A DNA stretch of 64,000 nt from an uncultured Christensenella sp. (GTDB lineage: Bacteria; Bacillota; Clostridia; Christensenellales; Pumilibacteraceae). The notes beneath the pieces are model-generated. The model saw only the letters and a list, made by a program, of their open reading frames with translations, had not been told where the DNA came from and searched no databases. Each line of letters opens with the position of its first letter. Positions within the stretch are counted from its first letter, which is position 1. This document shows positions 56,759 through 64,000 of this stretch, in pieces. The translations under genes and the position numbers were made by a program. The DNA lies in assembly GCA_910577995.1 (NCBI GenBank), contig CAJTND010000004.1, positions 1 through 64,000 of the forward strand, in the 5' to 3' direction.

Positions 56759-56787
56759 ATAATACCATGTAATACATAGTATGTCAA
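56759..56787 (-). promoter_or_regulatory. PadR operon promoter with operator in the spacer
   Basis: Minus strand TTGACA (56787-56782), 17 bases, TATTAT (56764-56759). Arms ATACCATGTA (56762-56771) and TACATAGTAT (56773-56782) form an inverted repeat matching at 9 of 10 positions, filling the spacer. It has the ATGTA-N-TACAT character of PadR operators. Confidence 0.75.
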
Positions 56788-56946
56788 CGGTTTGAAAGAA
56801 ATTTCTTTGATTTTAATCTTTTTCTAATAAACCGCGGCAAAGGTTTGCGGCGGAGCGGGGCGGAGTGCGGATCTCGCCTCGGAAACGGAACGGGAAAAAG
56901 CGCGGAAGATCCGATCTTCGGTAATGTCGGGAATTGCTTTTAGACA

Positions 56947-56975
56947 CTTGCCTTTTTTCGGGCGGTGTGATATGC
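56947..56975 (+). promoter_or_regulatory. Possible promoter of the GalT-like gene
   Basis: TTGCCT (56947-56952), 17 bases, TATGCT (56970-56975) with an extended TG (TGATATGCT). Confidence 0.5.
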
Positions 56976-57030
56976 TATATCGGTAATAAATTTCGACGAC
57001 GGCGCTGCCTGCGCATAACAAGGAGATACG

Positions 57031-58146
57031 ATGGCGGATATAAACAAACTGCTGAACAAGCTTATCGATTACGCCGAGAACGAGCTCATGCTCGATACGC
57101 TCGACGAAACGTACACGCTCAATAAGCTCGCGGAACTGACGGGCGTAGTGCCCGAACGCACCGACGACGAGTGCGGCGACGCGACGCTTGCCGAGCTTTT
57201 GCGGGAGCTTAAAGCGGCGTGCAAGGATATCGACGCGGACGCGGTGTGCGACGCGCTCATGCCGCTCCCGCACACGGTCAATTATTACTTTACCGATGAG
57301 TTTTCGCGCAAGCCCGAAAAGGCGTTCGACTTCCTGTTCAAGCTGTACGCGGACGGCGGTTATATCCCCGGCGGCGCGGCGATAGGTGCGGACGGGTTCG
57401 TCGCTTACGGCGGACGCGGCGGCAAGCGTCCTATAACGCTCAACGTCGGCGGCGACGATCTTATATATTCGCCCGTTGCGGCGGCGGATCGAGTGGCGAC
57501 GCTCGAATGTCCGGATATACTCTCCGAGGATATCGCGATGCGGCTCGTCGGGTTTGCCGAGAGCTACGGCGGCGTCATCGCCAAACGCATCGGCGCCGAC
57601 GGCGAATACTTCTGCTGCAAGAGCTCCGCGCTCGAATCGGCTAAGATAAAGAAAAACGTGTCGAGCGGCGTAGTCAAGACCGAGCTTTTGGATTATCCCG
57701 TTCCCGCGCTCATGATCCACGGCATCGCCAAGAACGCCGTGGCGCGCGAGGCGGCGCGCATCATCAAGACAGCCAACGCCGACGGCGTTGCGTGCGTCGC
57801 AGCTTGCACTGTCAAGGACGGCGTCAAGTTCTTTGTCGTGTTCGCCAAGGACGCGGCAAAAACGGAGATATTCACCGCGCCCGACGCGCTCGCCGCGTGC
57901 GGCGTGTTCGAGACAGCCGAGCTCGAGCCGCTGCTTAGCGTGCTCGAAAAAGGCACGGCGCTGTCCAGCGACCTTTACGCGTTCAAACCGCTGTACGCCG
58001 AAATAGGCGGCGTCAAGCACGGTAACAAAGCGGCAGACGCGCTCGGCGCGGAGCTTGCCAAGCAGTTCAAAGCGCATCTCGCCGCCGCCGCGTCGGTCGA
58101 CGAAGCCGCGGCGGAAAAGCTCGCCGCATCGACGGACGCCGAGTAA
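57031..58146 (+). CDS. Degenerate GalT-like protein
   Basis: 371 aa (AAGGAG upstream). The first 115 residues resemble class II UDP-glucose--hexose-1-phosphate uridylyltransferases: LIDYAENELML, YTLNKLAELTGV, LPHTVNYYFTDEFSRKPEKAFDFLFKLYADGGYI; then ITLNV where GalT has ITINL. The family's CxxC ENEG and HPARQNHR segments and the catalytic HPH are missing and the protein is about 120 residues short, so uridylyltransferase activity is unlikely. It overlaps the next gene by one base and may be a regulatory or structural descendant. Confidence 0.5.
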   Translation: MADINKLLNKLIDYAENELMLDTLDETYTLNKLAELTGVVPERTDDECGDATLAELLRELKAACKDIDADAVCDALMPLPHTVNYYFTDEFSRKPEKAFDFLFKLYADGGYIPGGAAIGADGFVAYGGRGGKRPITLNVGGDDLIYSPVAAADRVATLECPDILSEDIAMRLVGFAESYGGVIAKRIGADGEYFCCKSSALESAKIKKNVSSGVVKTELLDYPVPALMIHGIAKNAVAREAARIIKTANADGVACVAACTVKDGVKFFVVFAKDAAKTEIFTAPDALAACGVFETAELEPLLSVLEKGTALSSDLYAFKPLYAEIGGVKHGNKAADALGAELAKQFKAHLAAAASVDEAAAEKLAASTDAE

Positions 58147-58562
58147 TGGACGAAAAACTGACCGAGCTCAAACGCCGCGTGGAAGCGGACGACCCGAGCG
58201 CGCTTTACGAATATTCGCGGCTCGTGCGTGACAGCGACCCCGCCGAGGCGGATAAGTTCGTCATGCTCGCGGCACAGCTCGGCGAGCCGCACGCCGCCGA
58301 ACAGGTCGGCGACGTATACCTCGACCGCGGCGATATCCCGACCGCCGAGCAGTATTTCAAGCTCGGCGCGAAAGCGGGCATACTCGACTGCTCGGTCAAG
58401 CTCGCGGTCATCGAGCTCGACCGCGACGAGCAAGCGGCGGTCAAAGAACTTGAAGATCTTGCGGAGATAGGTATACGCTCGGCGGCAGACGCGCTCGCAG
58501 AGTATTACCGCGTCAACGGCAACAAGAAACAGGCGGCGTATTGGCGCTCGCTCGTCAAGTGA
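58146..58562 (+). CDS. Small Sel1/TPR-like protein
   Basis: 138 aa made of about three helix-pair repeats (ALYEYSRLVRDSDPAEADKFVMLAAQLGE, QVGDVYLDRGDIPTAEQYFKLGAKAGI, ALAEYYRVNGNKKQAAYW). Cytoplasmic. Its start and stop overlap both neighbours by a base or so, so it is co-translated with the GalT-like and membrane proteins. Confidence 0.75.
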   Translation: MDEKLTELKRRVEADDPSALYEYSRLVRDSDPAEADKFVMLAAQLGEPHAAEQVGDVYLDRGDIPTAEQYFKLGAKAGILDCSVKLAVIELDRDEQAAVKELEDLAEIGIRSAADALAEYYRVNGNKKQAAYWRSLVK

Positions 58563-59314
58563 TGGAAGATAAGAAGCCGACCGTCGACAGGACGGAAAAT
58601 AATAACGCCGAAACCGAAACGCCGAAGCTCGACCTCAAAGACCGAGCGGCGGAGACCGCCGAAGCGGAAAGTCCCGAAACGGCTGAAACCGCGGAGAAAG
58701 AGGAAGAGACGGAAAAAGCGGCGCAGACGGAAAAGACGGCGACCGCGGGGAAAAAGCCGCGGTTTTCGGGCGCGTATTGGTTTACCGACAAGAGCGCGGA
58801 GGAGCTGCAAAAGCAGTCGGCTATCCGCACGATGCTGACGGTGATAGCGACGCTGTTACAGCTCGTCGTGTTGGTTTTGCCGCAGAACGGCATAGGATAT
58901 ATCACGGAAAAACTTCCGTCGTATGCTTTCGCGTATATGTGTGCGGTGTTCGTCATGCTTTTCACCGCGGTGTTCGTGATAATAATGAACTTTTACAGAT
59001 ACAAACTGCGCAAGCGCATACCCAAGGAGTACGCGCCGCGCCATGGCTTTAAGCGCAGATCGTTTTTCGGCGCGGAGGCGCTTGTCGCGACGACCGCGAT
59101 TTTGACGATAATGGAAATATCGTTCGTTTGCCTGAGCTATGACGGGTTCGGACTGCTCGGCGTGTTCCTGTGCGCGCTGTCGACGGCGGCGGCGGTGTGG
59201 GCGAGAATGACGACGGTATTCGTGCTCAAAGACGCGGTGTACGTTCCCGCGATAGGCGAGACCGTCGAGGCAAAACCGGACGAGCCGAAGAACGCAGACA
59301 AAGAGGAAAAGTGA
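58562..59314 (+). CDS. Four-helix membrane protein with acidic N-terminus
   Basis: 250 aa from the ATG at 58562, sharing a base with the previous stop. Residues 1-65 are acidic and low-complexity (Glu/Ala/Thr). Four membrane helices follow at about 88-108, 120-142, 172-192 and 198-220. A charged tail ends the protein. I do not recognise the family. It is the last gene of a three-gene operon with the GalT-like and TPR-like genes. Confidence 0.6.
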   Translation: MEDKKPTVDRTENNNAETETPKLDLKDRAAETAEAESPETAETAEKEEETEKAAQTEKTATAGKKPRFSGAYWFTDKSAEELQKQSAIRTMLTVIATLLQLVVLVLPQNGIGYITEKLPSYAFAYMCAVFVMLFTAVFVIIMNFYRYKLRKRIPKEYAPRHGFKRRSFFGAEALVATTAILTIMEISFVCLSYDGFGLLGVFLCALSTAAAVWARMTTVFVLKDAVYVPAIGETVEAKPDEPKNADKEEK

Positions 59315-59333
59315 TAAGCCGACACGTAATTGC

Positions 59334-59362
59334 TTGACACGGAAAGCATATCGTGATAAAAT
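59334..59362 (+). promoter_or_regulatory. Promoter of tRNA-Val
   Basis: TTGACA (59334-59339), 17 bases, TAAAAT (59357-59362). Confidence 0.7.
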
Positions 59363-59399
59363 CAATACGCCGAGACAAGAAACGGCTCGGCGGCGATAC

Positions 59400-59474
59400 G
59401 GGCAATTAACTCAGCGGGAGAGTGCCACCTTCACATGGTGGAAGTCGAGGGTTCGAACCCCCCATTGCCCACCA
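59400..59474 (+). tRNA. tRNA-Val (anticodon CAC)
   Basis: A 75-base cloverleaf: acceptor GGGCAAT/ATTGCCC, anticodon stem CCACC/GGTGG with loop TTCACAT, T-loop TTCGAAC with one A-C mismatch in the stem, discriminator A and encoded CCA. Confidence 0.92.
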
Positions 59475-59482
59475 ACAGCATT

Positions 59483-59517
59483 AAAGTACGAACCGTTTTG
59501 ATTCGTACTTTTTCTTT
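59483..59517 (+). terminator. Terminator after tRNA-Val
   Basis: Stem AAAGTACGAA (59483-59492) and TTCGTACTTT (59502-59511), then TTCTTT. Confidence 0.85.
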
Positions 59518-59650
59518 ATTCAGGCACCCGCCACAGTGCCACAAATTCTATAACATATCTGATATTTGTTTGAAATTCGCTGTTTATGGGCAATGCTTTT
59601 CCGTGTTTGTATGATATAATGGTGATAACGAACATAGGGAGGTATTCATT

Positions 59651-60115
59651 ATGGATATACAGAAAATCGGTGTCTTTTTGTCTGAATTGCGGAAAGAAAA
59701 AAATCTTACGCAAAATGAATTGGGTGAACAAATTGGTGTAACGAATAAAACCGTTTCACGTTGGGAAAACGGAAATTATTTACCGCCTGTTGAAATACTA
59801 CAAATTTTAAGCAAATTTTATGATGTCAGCATAAATGAAATATTAAACGGTGAACGGATAAACGATAGCGATTATAAAAACGTTTCGGAAGAAAACGTAA
59901 AATCCGCACTTAATAGAAGTAACGTCATAATATGTAAGCACAAGAAAATTATGAATTGGATTATTGCTATAGTCGTGGCTTTATTATATATTGTAATTAG
60001 TTTAATATCACAAAAATGGCAGTACACTTGGATTGTTTGGATTGTGTATTGCGTATATCGCACAGTCGAAAGCATTGTAAATCACCTTTTGAATATTCAC
60101 GTTAAGTCTAAATAA
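59651..60115 (+). CDS. XRE regulator with membrane helices
   Basis: 154 aa. Residues 5-62 are an XRE helix-turn-helix (LSELRKEKNLTQNELGEQIGVTNKTVSRWENGNYLPP). Two membrane helices at about 101-120 and 124-138 follow a linker, so the regulator is probably membrane-tethered. It is strongly AT-rich. An extended -10 (TGATATAAT, 59612-59620) and GGGAGG precede the ATG. It is located right after tRNA-Val and may be cargo of an inserted element. Confidence 0.85.
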   Translation: MDIQKIGVFLSELRKEKNLTQNELGEQIGVTNKTVSRWENGNYLPPVEILQILSKFYDVSINEILNGERINDSDYKNVSEENVKSALNRSNVIICKHKKIMNWIIAIVVALLYIVISLISQKWQYTWIVWIVYCVYRTVESIVNHLLNIHVKSK

Positions 60116-60152
60116 AAATTCGTTTTACGTTACTACCGCTCCACCAACAAAA

Positions 60153-60190
60153 ACCCAGTCGAACCCATAAAGTTCGATTGGGTGTTTTCT
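60153..60190 (+). terminator. Terminator of the XRE gene
   Basis: Stem ACCCAGTCGAAC (60153-60164) and GTTCGATTGGGT (60172-60183), one G-T pair, then GTTTTCTTTT. Confidence 0.8.
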
Positions 60191-60381
60191 TTTGTAAAGC
60201 ACGCTATAAAACGGCGTGTATTTGCTTTATACTGCGTTTTACTACCGAAACGCAATCTTCTTTGACGCAATCACAAAACGGCTTATAACTGATACAGAAT
60301 AGTTTTCGGGTAAAAGACAATCCCGACGGTCCGTGTAGGTATCGTCGGGATTGGTGCGGTCGGAGTAGTTAAACCATATCA

Positions 60382-60697
60382 CTATTTCTCATCATATAGT
60401 TCTATTCGGTTGACGAGTATTTCAATCAATGCTTGCGGAGATAAATCTCTTACGCTGTGCGTCGGGTATTCCATAACTTCCCTTGCCATATCCAAAAACT
60501 TTTATATACTTTATTACGACTTTCTTATCTACCATATTATAACCGAACAGAACACGACCGCCTGTAAATAAACCTTTGTTGCGGTTCTCTTTCAGTCCGC
60601 GAGAAACCTTTTGACTTAATTCAGCCGAATAATACTCGGCAAGGCATCTCGGAGAGTGTAAACCGATTGCATTATATTTTTCAATGTGCTATAATTA
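60382..60697 (-). pseudogene. Serine site-specific recombinase remnant
   Basis: The minus strand encodes, without a start codon, GLHSPRCLAEYYSAELSQKV, then SRGLKENRNKGLFTGGRVLF and GYNMVDKKVVI, a typical middle segment of large serine recombinases. A frameshift near 60490 leads to an unrelated-frame end (MAREVMEYPTHSVRDL, ALIEILVNRIELYDEK) with a stop at 60382-60384. Both the catalytic N-terminal domain and most of the C-terminal domain are missing. It marks this stretch as a degraded mobile element. The remainder of 60191-60700 holds nothing else I can identify. Confidence 0.7.
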
Positions 60698-60722
60698 TAG
60701 CAATAAATTGTAGGTGATTTTT

Positions 60723-61181
60723 ATGCGTGACTTAAACATTGAATTTCAAGAACAATATAAAAGGCTTGACAAACTTTGCCGAGAAATGTATTCTTTTGGC
60801 GAAGGTGTTTCGGCATACATACAGGATATGGAGAATACCCCTTATACGGAACAGTGCACCGTATATAATTGGGAAAGCATATATAAGGAATTGAAACACG
60901 CACGTTGGATGCGCAATCAACTTGCTCACGATATTTCCATTGATACCGATTTTTCCGAACAGTCGGATATTGAATTTGTCAAACGATTTTATGAGAGCAT
61001 TATGAACGGAAGCGATCCGCTTGCTTGCGCTTATAAGGCTAAGCAAGCCGCTATGCAAAAGCGTAATTCGCCGTCCAAAATATTAAATGAAAATCAGCCG
61101 ACGATTACTGTACCCGAAGCAAAACCGCGCAAATCGTTATGGAATAGAATCGTTTCAAAAATAAGGAGTTGGTTTTCGTAA
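60723..61181 (+). CDS. HEPN-type protein with basic tail
   Basis: 152 aa from the ATG at 60723 (AGGTG 7 bases upstream); a GTG at 60714 is inside the ribosome binding site. A helical N-terminal domain contains ELKHARWMRNQLAHD with the HEPN RNase signature R64-x4-H69. Residues 110-152 are a polar linker and a basic amphipathic end (KSLWNRIVSKIRSWFS). HEPN proteins are often RNA-cutting toxins or defence effectors. No antitoxin partner is evident next to it. AT-rich, in the same accessory stretch as the recombinase remnant. Confidence 0.6.
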   Translation: MRDLNIEFQEQYKRLDKLCREMYSFGEGVSAYIQDMENTPYTEQCTVYNWESIYKELKHARWMRNQLAHDISIDTDFSEQSDIEFVKRFYESIMNGSDPLACAYKAKQAAMQKRNSPSKILNENQPTITVPEAKPRKSLWNRIVSKIRSWFS

Positions 61182-61187
61182 TTTCAA

Positions 61188-61461
61188 ATGTTCGACTTTG
61201 CTTTGCCTCAGTCCAATTGCGCATTGTCACAGCGGCTTAAAAAAAGAGTTCCGCTTCCGTTTTAACGAAGTCACAAGGGCATGGCTTGCCGAGCATTATA
61301 AATTCGGACCGCGAACAAATAATTATGGTTATTTAAGCGAAAGCGAGGGTTATGCGTACGGTTTGGAGAATCTTACGTTTTTCAACGGGGATAAGGTGTT
61401 ATTTTATCAATGCTCGCACGAGAGTATGCAATACGATCATCTTGAACGCTTTGACGATTAG
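61188..61461 (+). pseudogene. Fragmented unknown gene
   Basis: An ATG at 61188 opens MFDFALPQSNCALSQRLKK and stops in frame at 61263-61265. Moving one frame at the A-run near 61240 continues EFRFRFNEVTRAWLAEHYKF and NLTFFNGDKVLFYQCSHES to a stop at 61459-61461. This suggests a frameshifted remnant. The family is not recognised. From 61462 to 61823 there is no gene; a minus-strand terminator-like hairpin lies at about 61625-61652. Confidence 0.35.
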
Positions 61462-61823
61462 TACAGCAAAATAAAATTTGCAAACATAGAACTCACAGCT
61501 GACCGGATGCGCCCAAGCGCGTTCCGTTACATTGTCAACGGTAATTGTTTTGCTTATGTTATATGTTTGAAGAATGTTTAGTTTTGTGCCATACTTATAA
61601 AAACTAATAAGAATAGCAAAAAGCGCAGAACGAAAATTCGTTCCGCGCTCGTATATGACAAATTATTTGAGTTTTGTATGGGAAGATTTTTTTTACTACG
61701 TTTGAACTATTGATTTTATAGTGCCTTATATGGTATAATAAACGCGATATTTATATCAGATCCGGTAAATTTCGGCATTGTAGTATAAGTATACCATACC
61801 TACAACCAAAAAGGGAGCAAAAA

Positions 61824-63137
61824 ATGAAAAAGTTTCTTGTAATACTTTTCTCGTTATTAAGCGTTGTTGCTTGCGCGTTCGGGCTTGCCGCATGCGGTGG
61901 TGAAACGCATGCGCACGAATGGTCGCAAGCTTGGGAACGCGACGATACGCACCATTGGCATAATTGCACGGCAGTCGATTGCCCCGTTACGGATGATTCG
62001 TTAAAAGACGGTTATGCCGCTCACGACTTTTCTAACGGCAACTGTGTTTGCGGTAAACCTGCGAGCATGGCGTTCGTTTTGAACGATGATAACGAGAGCT
62101 ATTCCGTAAAGGCCGGTAATGGAATAGGCGACGAAACGGAAATAATAATTCCCGCCGAATATAACGGTAAACCTGTAACGAGTATCGGCAAAAATGCGTT
62201 CGAGGTATGCCGCAGTCTTACAAGCGTAACAATACCCGACAGTGTGACGAGTATCGGACAGTCTGCGTTCAACAGTTGCAGCGGTCTTACAAGCATAACC
62301 ATACCGAACAGCGTAACGAGTATCGGACGGACTGCGTTCCACGATTGCAGCAGTCTTACAAGCGTAACCATAGGCAGCGGCGTAACAAGTATCGGTGAAT
62401 ATGCGTTCAACAGTTGCAGTAGTCTTACAAGCGTGACAATACCGGACAGCGTTACGAGTATAAGCGAATATGCGTTCCGCTATTGCAGCAGTCTTACAAG
62501 CGTAACAATACCGGACAGTATAACGAGCATCGGACAGTCTGTGTTCGAGGGTTGCAGTAGCCTTACGAGCGTAACAATACCGAACAGCGTAGCGAGTATC
62601 GGTGAAGATGCTTTCAAGGGTTGCAGCGGTCTTACGAGCATAACAATACCCGACAGCGTAACAAGTATTGATAATTCTTCGTTTAGCGGTTGCAGCTCGC
62701 TTGAAAGTATAACGGTAAACGAAAACAACGCACATTATGCAAGTCAAGACGGTATTTTGTACAATAAAGAAAAAACTCAAATTATCCACGTGCCGGAAGC
62801 AATTATAGGCGCAATTACCATACCGGACAGCGTAACGATTATCGACGGTATTGCGTTCATGGATCGCGTCGGTCTTACAAAAATTGTCATAGGCAACAGC
62901 GTAACGTATATCGGTATGAATGCGTTTTACGATTGCGTTAGTCTTACAAGTGTAACCATACCGAACAGCGTAACGTGTATCTACTATCAAGCGTTCTACG
63001 GTTGCAGTAGTCTTGCGAGAATCATATATGACGGTACAATAGCGCAATGGAACGCTATTGAAAAAGGCAATTATTGGAATGAAAATACAGGTAACTACAC
63101 CGTACACTGTATAGACGGCGATATAGTCAAAGGCTGA
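61824..63137 (+). CDS. BspA-like leucine-rich repeat lipoprotein
   Basis: 437 aa. A lipoprotein signal ends at LAAC (C24). Residues 28-78 are a His/Cys-rich module (HAHEWSQAWERDDTHHWHNC). About residues 131-300 are seven tandem 23-residue LRR_5 repeats (pattern LTSVTIPDSVTSIGQSAFNSCSS), with further less regular repeats to residue 425. Surface proteins of this type bind host or microbial ligands. The repeats are near-identical at DNA level (69-base unit), so copy number may vary. AAAAGGGAG precedes the ATG. Confidence 0.9.
   Translation: MKKFLVILFSLLSVVACAFGLAACGGETHAHEWSQAWERDDTHHWHNCTAVDCPVTDDSLKDGYAAHDFSNGNCVCGKPASMAFVLNDDNESYSVKAGNGIGDETEIIIPAEYNGKPVTSIGKNAFEVCRSLTSVTIPDSVTSIGQSAFNSCSGLTSITIPNSVTSIGRTAFHDCSSLTSVTIGSGVTSIGEYAFNSCSSLTSVTIPDSVTSISEYAFRYCSSLTSVTIPDSITSIGQSVFEGCSSLTSVTIPNSVASIGEDAFKGCSGLTSITIPDSVTSIDNSSFSGCSSLESITVNENNAHYASQDGILYNKEKTQIIHVPEAIIGAITIPDSVTIIDGIAFMDRVGLTKIVIGNSVTYIGMNAFYDCVSLTSVTIPNSVTCIYYQAFYGCSSLARIIYDGTIAQWNAIEKGNYWNENTGNYTVHCIDGDIVKG
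62205..62700 (+). repeat. 69-bp tandem repeats in the LRR gene
   Basis: Seven 69-base units, each containing a GTAACAATACC-like core then AGCGTAACGAGTATCGG. Adjacent copies are similar enough to recombine. Confidence 0.85.
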
Positions 63138-63177
63138 GCCGACGAGGCTAATTAAATCGAAGTTTGTTTTTGTTAAG

Positions 63178-63210
63178 GCGTTCGTGCGAAATTGCGCGGG
63201 CGCTTTTTTT
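63178..63210 (+). terminator. Terminator of the LRR lipoprotein gene
   Basis: Stem GCGTTCGTGC (63178-63187) and GCGCGGGCGC (63194-63203) with G-U pairs, then seven T bases. Confidence 0.75.
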
Positions 63211-63225
63211 ATCCTGTGAAAAAAG

Positions 63226-63254
63226 TTGATTTATTCAATAGAAGTCGGTACAAT
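63226..63254 (+). promoter_or_regulatory. Promoter of the YitT-family gene
   Basis: TTGATT (63226-63231), 17 bases, TACAAT (63249-63254). Confidence 0.7.
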
Positions 63255-63293
63255 AGGGGCAGGCGGTCCGATACGGATCGGACGACGGAGAAA

Positions 63294-64000
63294 ATGCGTT
63301 CTATGCAGAGTACGATCAAGAAGAAAACGGCGGATTATGCGGTCACTGTGCTGTTGGCGGCGGTCATGGCATTCAATTACATACTGTTCATCGTGCCCAA
63401 CTCGTTTGCGCCCGCGGGGCTCAACGGCATTGCGACTATGATACAGTATAAGCTCGGGTTCAGTATCGGCTGGATGTCGCTGATCATCAACGTGCCGCTG
63501 TGCGTGTTCGCGTTCTTCCTCGTCGGCAGGGATTATGCCGTCAAGACGTTGGTTTTCTGCGTCGTGTATTCCGTTATATATCTGCTTTTACAGCAGGCGG
63601 ATCTCGAGCGGTTCCAGTATAATGCCGGCGGCGTGGACACGATATTTCCCTGTCTTATCGCCGGAGTCATCAACGGCATACTTTACGGCATATGCTTCCG
63701 CATAAATTCGAGCAGCGGCGGCACGGACGTCGTGGCAAAGTTCGTCAGCCACAAAAAGCCGCAGCTCAATTTCTTTTGGGTCACGCTCGCTATCAATGCG
63801 GCAGTCGCGGCGGCGTCGTTTTTCGTCTATGCGGAGAACGTCGACGGCGAGATAGTTTACGATTATCGTCCCGTGGTGCTGTGCATGCTGTATTGCTTTA
63901 CAACGTCGCTCATCGGCAACCTTATGCTCAAGGGTTCCAAAACGGCGTATAAATTCGTGGTCGTCACGCTGTACGCGGAGGACATAGAGCGCGAGATAGT
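63294..64000 (+). CDS. YitT-family membrane protein (truncated by the window end)
   Basis: 235 codons visible from the ATG at 63294 (GACGGAG upstream), still open at 64000. It begins MRSMQSTIKKKTADYAV and has five to six membrane helices, with the family patterns NSFAPAGLNGIATMI, INVPLCVFAFFLVG and SSGGTDVVAKFVS. YitT proteins have a C-terminal DUF2179 domain, which would lie beyond the window. They are predicted membrane transporters of unknown substrate. Confidence 0.85.
   Translation, partial: MRSMQSTIKKKTADYAVTVLLAAVMAFNYILFIVPNSFAPAGLNGIATMIQYKLGFSIGWMSLIINVPLCVFAFFLVGRDYAVKTLVFCVVYSVIYLLLQQADLERFQYNAGGVDTIFPCLIAGVINGILYGICFRINSSSGGTDVVAKFVSHKKPQLNFFWVTLAINAAVAAASFFVYAENVDGEIVYDYRPVVLCMLYCFTTSLIGNLMLKGSKTAYKFVVVTLYAEDIEREI

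Noticed and set aside
59469..60150. CCACCAACA at the tRNA-Val 3' end and again at 60142 as possible att sites
   Set aside because: Only nine bases match, too short to support an attachment-site claim.

Overview
The window looks like chromosome of an uncultured, gut-type member of the Bacillota (class Clostridia, perhaps a Christensenellales-like lineage; family-level placement is a guess). Supporting signs: strong AGGAGG-type ribosome binding sites, a fused S10-spc-alpha ribosomal operon ending in rpoA-rplQ, zinc-type S14/S4/L36, a Spo0A-type output domain, PepV, PadR and HAAS-domain genes. At least eight promoters read exactly TTGACA, 17 bases, TATAAT.

Layout: 1-4400 holds two RadC-like genes without the catalytic histidines, a stand-alone Spo0A output domain, a helically phased CCATA array, and small XRE regulators with palindromic operators. 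4559-21285 is one ribosomal supercluster (rpsJ to rplQ, with secY, adk, map and infA) behind a consensus promoter and a nested-hairpin leader. Repeat-bearing spacers interrupt it at 9.7, 13.6 and 17.7 kb. 21.3-33.9 kb carries housekeeping genes (pth, ridA, gltX, a PepV dipeptidase, thioredoxin, SRAP, a TrpB-like synthase), lipoproteins and tandem membrane proteins, separated by dispersed repeat families A and B.

34.4-46.5 kb is a siphophage-type tail locus: regulators, a scaffold-like protein, tube, frameshifted chaperones, tape measure, distal tail protein, hub, fibres and a holin-like protein. I see no terminase, portal, capsid, integrase or endolysin. Inside it are a self-contained lipoprotein unit (moron) and, behind a collagen-like fibre protein, a GT2 glycosyltransferase coupled to a radical SAM enzyme. 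I read it as a domesticated tail (flexible tailocin) or a decayed prophage that may chemically decorate its fibre.

46.6-59.4 kb returns to core genes: tRNA-Thr, an ACT/DUF711 pair, pepF, dnaB, Sel1 proteins, a PadR-HAAS-DUF4097 operon, a GalT-like degenerate protein and tRNA-Val. Behind tRNA-Val, 59.5-61.5 kb is an AT-rich accessory stretch with an XRE membrane regulator, a serine-recombinase remnant and a HEPN-type protein. The window closes with a BspA-like repeat lipoprotein and a YitT-family transporter cut off by the end.
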